Shown one piece after another: positions 8,101 through 11,575 of a DNA stretch of 11,575 nucleotides. Position numbers and translations under genes: made by a program. The notes under the pieces are model-generated. The model had not been told where the DNA came from. It was given only the letters and a program-made list of their open reading frames with translations, and did not search any database. The DNA comes from PVC group bacterium (lineage in GTDB: Bacteria; Verrucomicrobiota; Kiritimatiellia; CAIKKV01; PXCX01): assembly GCA_003565195.1 (NCBI GenBank), contig PXCX01000108.1:1-11575 (forward strand), read 5' to 3'. Positions within the stretch are counted from its first letter, which is position 1. Each line of letters begins with the position of its first letter.

Positions 8101-8403
8101 TTCAGACGTCAGGTTAAGACCAGTCTGACCACCCAAGTTCGGCAACACCGCATCCGGTCGTTCCTTGGCAATGATCGATTCAAGCGATCGAACCGTTAAC
8201 GGTTCCACGTAGGTTGCATCCGCCATACCCGGATCGGTCATGATCGTTGCCGGATTCGAGTTGACTAGAACAATCCGATATCCCAACGACCGCAGCGCCT
8301 TGCACGCCTGGGTTCCCGAATAGTCGAATTCGCAAGCCTGCCCGATGATAATCGGTCCCGAACCAATGATCAGAACCTTGTCGACTCCCTCAATTTTCGG
8401 CAT
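5191..8403 (-). CDS. carB: Carbamoyl-phosphate synthase large subunit
   Basis: CarB makes carbamoyl phosphate from bicarbonate, ammonia and two ATP for pyrimidine and arginine synthesis; ammonia normally comes from the glutaminase subunit CarA. At 1070 residues it is full length (E. coli 1073). The two homologous halves are intact: the first has IIGSGPIIIGQACEFDYSG (12-30), RPAYTMGGTGGG (169-180) and EINPRTSRSSALASKATG (298-315); the second has ILGGGPNRIGQGIEFDYC (558-575), RPSYVLGGRGME (709-720) and EANPRASRTVPIVSKV (835-850). The C-terminal MGS-like allosteric domain (about 935-1070) has GFKLLATAGT, EGRPNILDAVKNGEIQLIVNTPAGK and a following Tyr-Ile-Thr-Thr segment, consistent with nucleotide/ornithine control. 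ATG at 8403 has AAGGGA (8416-8411) seven bases upstream, overlapping the stop of the preceding gene, so the two genes are probably one operon. carA is not in the window. Confidence 0.98.
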   Translation of the reverse strand: MPKIEGVDKVLIIGSGPIIIGQACEFDYSGTQACKALRSLGYRIVLVNSNPATIMTDPGMADATYVEPLTVRSLESIIAKERPDAVLPNLGGQTGLNLTSELDKAGILAKYNVRVIGVKLDAIERGEDRTLFKETMRSVGVDVPGSETVYTVEEAERVANQLGYPVVVRPAYTMGGTGGGLVYNVEELRKVAARGIAASMVGQVLIEESVLGCEELELEVVRDADNRKLTVCFIENVDAMGVHTGDSFCTAPMLTIDPKLQERLQDYAYRILEAIEVIGGANVQFAHNPKTGRVTAIEINPRTSRSSALASKATGFPIALISAKLAGGMTLAEIPYWRDGTLDKYTPCGDYVVVKFARWAFEKFRGVQDRLGTQMRAVGEVMSLGKNYKEAFLKAIRSLENNRYGLGFAANFNDLSLNELMQRLSEPSSERHFLMYEALRKGASVAQLHEKTYIKPWFIEQMGELVSLEEKILTHRGGELPDDLLRQAKCDGFADRYLARLLDIPESQVRAQRQRIKLVQGYQAVPVSGAENAAYYYSSYNQPDSVPAVAGNDRKVMILGGGPNRIGQGIEFDYCCVHAAFALRDMGVRSVMVNCNPETVSTDYDTSDRLYFEPLTVEDVLRIYEKEQPMGVICQFGGQTPLNIARELEEAGVRVLGTSTDTIDLAEDRDRFRQIMDRLGIPMPESGMAVCVDEAIAIAEQIGYPLMVRPSYVLGGRGMEIIHDEAMLRDYVTAAVDVTPERPLLIDRYLENAIETEADAIADGTDAFVPAVMEHIEQAGIHSGDSACVIPTVNIPEKHLETIIGYTRTIARELHVVGLMNIQYAICDDTVYVLEANPRASRTVPIVSKVCGLSMARIATEIMMGKKISDFDLAVRKIPYYGVKEAVFPFGMFPEVDPVLGPEMRSTGEVLGLSQNYGLAFFKAQDGAKATLPMGGTVLMTICERDRDQKTVAAARRFSENGFKLLATAGTRTFLTQHDIEAGPVLKLREGRPNILDAVKNGEIQLIVNTPAGKLGVSDDSYIRKAAIQHRIPYITTAAAGVAAAEGIAAARSGDAPLVKSLQEYHRTVT

Positions 8404-8415
8404 GATATTTTCCCT

Positions 8416-9384
8416 TCAAACAGCTTCGATGCAACTGGGTGGTTTGGCGGCAATATGATACGTTACGCTAACGACGCCGGGTACCGTCCCGGTAATCCGG
8501 TCCGCCAGGGCGCGCAAGCGCGCGAACGGGATCTCCGTCGGCACAGCAGTGACAGCGTCTTGACTGTCCCAGCAACGGATCTCGATTTGGTATCCGAAAT
8601 CGCGTTTGCCATCGCGTACGCCGGTTACGCGGTCTTGGTGCAATACCGCAAGATACTGAAAAGCACCGCTATCGCATAATCCCTCCTCGACGATCGCGGT
8701 AGCCTGGCGCACGATCGCGACCCGTTCGCGGGTCACTTCGCCGATAATCCGGGCTGCCAGGGCCGGTCCCGGAAATGGGGGACGTTGCGCCAATTCGGTG
8801 GGCAACCCAAGCGCCCGTCCGACGGCGCGAATCGCGGGCTTGCGCAAGGCCAAAATCGGTTCCAGAACCTTGTACCCGAAGGCTTTTTGCGGATCAATCC
8901 CGATTTGGGTAAAAACGTTATGCTGGCGTTTCACGCCGGCCGCGGTTTCCTGGACATCGGTGAAATTCGTGCCCTGCAACAAGATATTGGCATTGGCACG
9001 CCGCAATAAATCGGCAAAGACATCCTTGTAAAACGGCTGGGTAATGCCCTGCTCGCGTTTCCGCTCGGGATCGGTCAACCCGCGCAAAGCCTCAAAAAAA
9101 CGGTCGGCGGCATCAACCACCTCGACCTTGACGTCCAGGGCAGCAAACCAATCGACAATCTGTTGCGGCTCGTTCTCACGCATCAAACCGGTATCGATAA
9201 AATAACTTTTCAGTCGCGTACCCAGCGCGCGATGGGCCAGCAAGGTAACCACGGCGGAATCGACCCCGCCGGACAACGCGCTCATCGCAATCCCATCCGC
9301 CGCCGCTTCGCGAATCGCGGCCACTTGCTGTTCAATAAATGCTTCGGTATCCAGTTTGTCCAACGGTATTTCGGTTATCCCCAT
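8416..9384 (-). CDS. GuaA-like stand-alone ATP-pyrophosphatase (GMP synthase C-terminal type)
   Basis: The 322-residue protein matches the ATP-pyrophosphatase plus dimerisation part of GMP synthase, which adenylates XMP and aminates it to GMP. The whole N-terminal glutaminase domain (about 200 residues in E. coli GuaA) is absent. The PP-loop is intact (SGGVDS, residues 38-43). Further landmarks are IDTGLMRENE, LLQGTNFTDVQETAAGVKRQHNV, RPPFPGPALAARIIGEV (201-217) and the terminal KPPSCIEAV. Several differ from canonical GuaA: KSHHNVGGLP is replaced by KRQHNVFTQIGID, RHPFPGPG by RPPFPGPA, and the end IEWE by IEAV, although the K-P-P-x-x-I-E pattern remains. Proteins of this kind are sometimes annotated as the 'ExsB family'. 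It may be the ammonia-using subunit of a two-part GMP synthase or an enzyme with another substrate. ATG at 9384 is preferred over TTG at 9399 because GGAGG (9396-9392) lies seven bases upstream. carB follows after 12 bases. Confidence 0.85.
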   Translation of the reverse strand: MGITEIPLDKLDTEAFIEQQVAAIREAAADGIAMSALSGGVDSAVVTLLAHRALGTRLKSYFIDTGLMRENEPQQIVDWFAALDVKVEVVDAADRFFEALRGLTDPERKREQGITQPFYKDVFADLLRRANANILLQGTNFTDVQETAAGVKRQHNVFTQIGIDPQKAFGYKVLEPILALRKPAIRAVGRALGLPTELAQRPPFPGPALAARIIGEVTRERVAIVRQATAIVEEGLCDSGAFQYLAVLHQDRVTGVRDGKRDFGYQIEIRCWDSQDAVTAVPTEIPFARLRALADRITGTVPGVVSVTYHIAAKPPSCIEAV

Positions 9385-9390
9385 ACTGTT

Positions 9391-9397
9391 TCCTCCC
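9391..9397 (-). promoter_or_regulatory. Strong ribosome-binding site of the GuaA-like gene
   Basis: On the minus strand GGGAGGA lies with its GGAGG core seven bases before the ATG at 9384. It fixes that ATG as the start and excludes the in-frame TTG at 9399, which lies upstream of the site. Confidence 0.85.
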
Positions 9398-9400
9398 AAG

Positions 9401-9415
9401 CGCTACAGGGTAGCG
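9401..9415. promoter_or_regulatory. Perfect 6+6 inverted repeat over the -10 region
   Basis: cgctac (9401-9406) and gtagcg (9410-9415) are perfect reverse complements around a 3-base centre. The repeat covers the -10 hexamer and the predicted start point of the promoter for the GuaA-like gene, where a repressor operator could act. The short arms mean chance is possible. Confidence 0.4.
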
Positions 9416-9435
9416 GTTGAGAACGGGAATGTCAA
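9407..9435 (-). promoter_or_regulatory. Sigma70-type promoter for the GuaA-like/carB unit
   Basis: On the minus strand a perfect TTGACA (9435-9430) is followed by a 17-base spacer and TACCCT (9412-9407), which keeps the three most conserved -10 positions (T, A and final T). Predicted transcription start is near 9400, leaving a leader of about 16 bases that includes the strong ribosome site. No intrinsic terminator is seen before carB, so both genes are probably read from here. Confidence 0.7.
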
Positions 9436-9488
9436 GAAGGCGGAAGACCCCCTGAATGTCGGATTGTTGATTTATGATCACTGTCATC

Positions 9489-9520
9489 CCATGGAACATT
9501 GGAATGATGGAAAATTGGAT
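9489..9520. repeat. Octamer degenerate array, TGGAA type
   Basis: Four 8-base units on the + strand: ccatggaa, cattggaa, tgatggaa, aattggat. They share the TGGA core at fixed spacing. The array is the reverse-complement type of the one at 9623-9662. Confidence 0.6.
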
Positions 9521-9599
9521 TAATGACAAGAGGCCAAAACCGATTTTTTACAAGCCGGAAAAATGCAACGCAGAATTGGCGCATCACCGGACGCTGAAA

Positions 9600-9620
9600 A
9601 TGCAAGCATCACGTTTGCAT
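9600..9620. repeat. Inverted repeat inside the intergenic element
   Basis: atgcaa (9600-9605) and ttgcat (9615-9620) are perfect reverse complements across 9 bases. It lies near the middle of the MITE-like segment and could form a small hairpin on either strand. Confidence 0.4.
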
Positions 9621-9622
9621 CA

Positions 9623-9662
9623 ATTCCCAACATTCCATAACTCCAGTATTCCAACATTCCGC
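9623..9662. repeat. Octamer degenerate array, ATTCCA type
   Basis: Five 8-base units on the + strand: attcccaa, cattccat, aactccag, tattccaa, cattccgc. They share a TCC core at fixed spacing and are the opposite orientation of the array at 9489-9520, so the two could pair imperfectly in RNA or extruded DNA. Confidence 0.65.
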
Positions 9663-9677
9663 ATCCCTATGGGATGC
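9661..9677. repeat. Perfect 7-base-pair hairpin at element end
   Basis: gcatccc (9661-9667) and gggatgc (9671-9677) are perfect reverse complements around a 3-base loop. There is no T-run on either side, so it is not a standard intrinsic terminator, although it is the nearest clear hairpin after the deacetylase-like gene (about 180 bases beyond its stop). Confidence 0.6.
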
Positions 9678-9680
9678 TAC

Positions 9681-9701
9681 TGATTTATGATTTATGATTT
9701 G
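9681..9701. repeat. Heptamer tandem array, tgattta type
   Basis: Three 7-base units on the + strand: tgattta, tgattta, tgatttg. A related run, ggattgt-tgattta-tgatcac, is at 9461-9481. The unit differs from the heptamers at 1321 and 5147, but the period is the same. Confidence 0.75.
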
Positions 9702-9857
9702 TTGCTGAAAACAAGCGCTTTACAACGAAAATACGCGGATTATGAATATCAAGACCTTCAAGATGTCGCGCATTGCGCAACATGCGACTCGACTCAATCC
9801 TGGGTTACGGAATCATCAATTGACGTTTTTCAGTCCGCGGTTTTGGGAGACCGTGCC

Positions 9858-10961
9858 TTATCTGGCTGGCGGTTGGATTTCGAAATTCCGCCATTGGTTC
9901 GGATTCCCCGAGGCGCCTTGTTCAGCGGCGCGTATCAGGTTATACATTTCACGCGCGCTGACATAATGCAATTGCCACTTCCGGCCGTCGTTATATTCCG
10001 CCGCCAGATCGCGATGCAACCCGCGCATGGCGTCACCGAGAACCGCGCTACGATTGGCGGCAACACAACCATGGGTATGCAGTTTCACGAACAGCCAGTC
10101 CGACCGGCCACGGACATGAATCCATGGCGCAAGCCAGGATTTCATCCGGCCCAAACTTGGTGGGTTAACACCGGATAATTCGGCATTTTCCAAGCGCGGC
10201 AACACACCCCATTTACGACGTCGCCAATCCAAGGTCAGCGGACCGCAAATAATCGGCAGACCACACGGCGGCTCATTCTCTCGCGGCATCACCCGGATTT
10301 CGACGCCATGATCATGACCGCGCGCTCCACCATCCGGTTTATCGACCGCGCGATACAGCGTATTGACCGTCCTGGGTTGGGTTGGCGACGGCGCTGATGG
10401 AAAGGTGAAATCGGCATAACAACCGGCCCGCGTCAAAACGTCAAGTTCGGAATTGACGCCACACCAATCGCGATCAGGCCTTGAATTGCAGAGCGCCCAA
10501 TTTCCGTGTACGAATCCGAAACGGACCTGACCATCCCGATCGCGGCCAAGCAATCCGTGTTCGTTATGCAAACAATCGCGATACGCGTCAAGGCTATCCA
10601 GCAGCGACTCGGAGCTATCATGACGGTGATGAAGTTGGACCTCGGTTTCACCCCAGCCCTCACGACAGAAATCGGCAATCGCCGCCACGCAATCATGATC
10701 GTAGTCGTCGCCCGGATAGAAGAATGTATGGCGCGGCGGATATCCGTCGGCATCCCGAAACGACGCCATAAGCTGCCTGTATTGCGCCAGCCAGTCGCGC
10801 GTCAGTTTGCGCGCCTCGGACGCCACGCAACCCTCGCGGAAAGGCTCGAAATGATCGGCAACCGCCAATAATACATGCCGCAGTCCGGAACCCTGAAACT
10901 GAGGCCGTCGCCACCAGGATTTCAACCAGCCTGGCCCCCAAAGATTAATCGCACGCGGCAT
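9858..10961 (-). CDS. Uncharacterised protein with polysaccharide-deacetylase-like motifs
   Basis: I do not recognise a named family with certainty. The 367-residue product has no signal peptide or membrane helix; it starts with a basic, Trp-rich stretch (MPRAINLWGPGWLKSWWRR). Likely functional motifs are VADHFEPF (34-41), RHTFFYPGDDYD (77-88), EVQLHHRHD (107-115), GFVHGNWAL (149-157), WCGVNSELDVL (166-176), YADFTFPSAPSPTQ (182-195), FVKLHTHG (291-298) and LHYVSAREMYN (331-341). The Asp-His pair near the start, the H-H-x-H cluster and a late LH motif recall the metal-binding layout of NodB-type carbohydrate deacetylases; that is inference. The start is ATG at 10961, whose A is the last base of the upstream stop (TGATG), a tight coupling with the glycosyltransferase. 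A longer frame to 11201 would lie inside that gene and is rejected. The context suggests work on a glycan or lipid-linked sugar. Confidence 0.75.
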   Translation of the reverse strand: MPRAINLWGPGWLKSWWRRPQFQGSGLRHVLLAVADHFEPFREGCVASEARKLTRDWLAQYRQLMASFRDADGYPPRHTFFYPGDDYDHDCVAAIADFCREGWGETEVQLHHRHDSSESLLDSLDAYRDCLHNEHGLLGRDRDGQVRFGFVHGNWALCNSRPDRDWCGVNSELDVLTRAGCYADFTFPSAPSPTQPRTVNTLYRAVDKPDGGARGHDHGVEIRVMPRENEPPCGLPIICGPLTLDWRRRKWGVLPRLENAELSGVNPPSLGRMKSWLAPWIHVRGRSDWLFVKLHTHGCVAANRSAVLGDAMRGLHRDLAAEYNDGRKWQLHYVSAREMYNLIRAAEQGASGNPNQWRNFEIQPPAR

Positions 10962-11575
10962 CACGAGCTTGATCTCCGCGGGGTCCGGTCCCAATCGCCG
11001 CGCAATCCGCCGCGCAACCATTGGATCGACCCCACCAGCAAAGCAACCTGCATGGCGATAAAATAATCGACAGCATAACGGCGCCGTCCCATCCGCGCCG
11101 CCAGGATCGCCAGCGGACCGCCGGCCAAAACCAACAGATACAACATTCCGTGCAACCCGACCGGACCGTTGCGAATCAGGCCGATCGCCGCCAGACCCCA
11201 TGCGGACAGCAGTAGATGCGGTGTCAGCCAGCGCAACACTTTATGCGAGAAAAAGAACCAGGCAAACCAGCGGTACCGCGGCAGCAGACAGCGCCGGCAT
11301 AAACTCAGCGCCTGGAAATCGCCGGCGCCGATCCTGACCCGGCGTCGCCATTCGGCGGCGGTTGCCGGCAATGGTTCGCGCGCCACAGCGGCCGGTTCGT
11401 ATACCATCCGGTATCCCTGTTCACGGATTTTCATGCCAATCACCAAATCATCCACGATCGTGTTGTCCGGCACCGCAGGAAACAAGCGGGCACGGATGGC
11501 ATAAATGGCCCCGTTGGCTCCCAAACAGGAATCCAACCGGCTTTCCCAGGTTTTCAACCGGTTTTCCCAAGTCCA
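10961..11575 (-). CDS. Family 2 membrane glycosyltransferase, C-terminal part
   Basis: The visible 204 residues are the C-terminal portion of a processive-type GT2 enzyme that transfers sugars from nucleotide donors to a growing glycan at the inner membrane. The N-terminus with the nucleotide-binding DxD is beyond the window. Seen in order are LGANGAIYAIR (18-28), the acceptor/catalytic acidic motif TIVDDL (39-44), and RRRVRIGAGDFQAL (77-90), which takes the place of the Q/R-x-x-R-W-type motif. Three hydrophobic segments (about 103-134, 141-161 and 168-187) look like membrane helices, followed by a basic tail. The layout resembles IcaA/hyaluronan-synthase-like enzymes, but the product polysaccharide cannot be told. 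The gene overlaps the deacetylase-like gene by one base. The first in-frame TTG at 11557 is internal, not a start. Confidence 0.88.
   Translation of the reverse strand, partial: WTWENRLKTWESRLDSCLGANGAIYAIRARLFPAVPDNTIVDDLVIGMKIREQGYRMVYEPAAVAREPLPATAAEWRRRVRIGAGDFQALSLCRRCLLPRYRWFAWFFFSHKVLRWLTPHLLLSAWGLAAIGLIRNGPVGLHGMLYLLVLAGGPLAILAARMGRRRYAVDYFIAMQVALLVGSIQWLRGGLRGDWDRTPRRSSS

Larger units (their letters stand above)
9468..9701. repeat. MITE-like intergenic element built from short-period repeats
   Basis: The 11-base word tgatttatgat occurs at 9468-9478 and again at 9681-9691 and 9688-9698, flanking a segment of about 200 bases. Just inside, the ends are imperfect inverted repeats: 9480-9492 compared with the reverse complement of 9669-9681 agrees at 10 of 13 positions, including a perfect catcccat. 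Further in lie two octamer arrays in opposite orientation (9489-9520 and 9623-9662). This resembles a small non-autonomous element with terminal inverted repeats and flanking direct repeats, but the flanking repeat is itself part of a heptamer array, so slippage rather than target-site duplication could explain it. No transposase gene is present. Confidence 0.5.

Noticed and set aside
9474..9683. Small plus-strand frame of 69 codons in the intergenic region
   Set aside because: Much of its peptide is the translation of the octamer arrays and hairpin, with no ribosome site, so it is most likely spurious.
9687..10178. Plus-strand open frame of 163 codons overlapping the deacetylase-like gene
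   Set aside because: Most of it is antisense to the strongly patterned C-terminus of the 367-residue protein and has no recognisable domain.
11531..11572. Two 21-base near copies encoding TWENRLK and TWESRLD in the glycosyltransferase
   Set aside because: The spacing between the two Glu residues fits the usual amphipathic helix before the LGA-GAIYAIR motif in GT2 enzymes, so a recent duplication is not needed.

Overview
The window is bacterial chromosome, and every recognisable gene lies on the minus strand, so transcription runs from high to low coordinates. Its core is a translation operon (nusA, infB, rbfA, truB, ribF) preceded by carB and a GuaA-related ATP-pyrophosphatase, with a partial glycosyltransferase and a deacetylase-like gene at the high-coordinate edge. 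The nusA-infB-rbfA-truB-ribF order, clear Shine-Dalgarno sites and sigma70-like promoters show a bacterium. The lineage cannot be fixed from sequence alone. The short TruB, the AAGFFDGVHRGH form of the RibF motif and the stand-alone GuaA-like enzyme would fit an environmental Gram-negative such as a member of the PVC group, but this is a low-confidence guess.

Layout in transcription order. (1) 11575-9858: the C-terminal part of a membrane family-2 glycosyltransferase, followed through a TGATG stop/start overlap by a 367-residue protein with histidine/aspartate motifs reminiscent of polysaccharide deacetylases. This looks like part of a surface-polysaccharide locus. (2) 9857-9385: a 473-base gene-free stretch, more AT-rich by eye than the genes. 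It holds a MITE-like structure (direct repeats outside, imperfect inverted repeats inside) made of 7- and 8-base degenerate tandem repeats, then a good promoter and ribosome site for the next gene. From 9702 to 9857 I see nothing recognisable. (3) 9384-8416 and 8403-5191: the GuaA-like stand-alone synthetase and full-length CarB, 12 bases apart and probably co-transcribed. Both belong to enzyme types normally fed ammonia by a class-I glutaminase, yet no glutaminase gene is nearby. (4) 5190-4837: a 354-base gap with a heptamer array right after carB, a GC-rich hairpin without a U-tract, and a sigma70-like promoter for nusA. rimP, often the first gene of this operon, is not here. (5) 4836-1: nusA and infB overlap by 14 bases; rbfA follows after an 83-base gap holding another heptamer array; truB overlaps rbfA by 8 bases; ribF starts one base after truB and runs off the window.

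The genes of block 5 cooperate in transcription elongation/antitermination, translation initiation, 30S maturation, tRNA T-loop modification and flavin cofactor synthesis. Block 3 supplies carbamoyl phosphate and possibly a nucleotide-type amidation.

The least explained signals are the short-period repeats in three separate intergenic gaps, the divergent active-site motifs of the GuaA-like enzyme, and a perfect 20-base inverted repeat at the window edge where RibF similarity appears to end.
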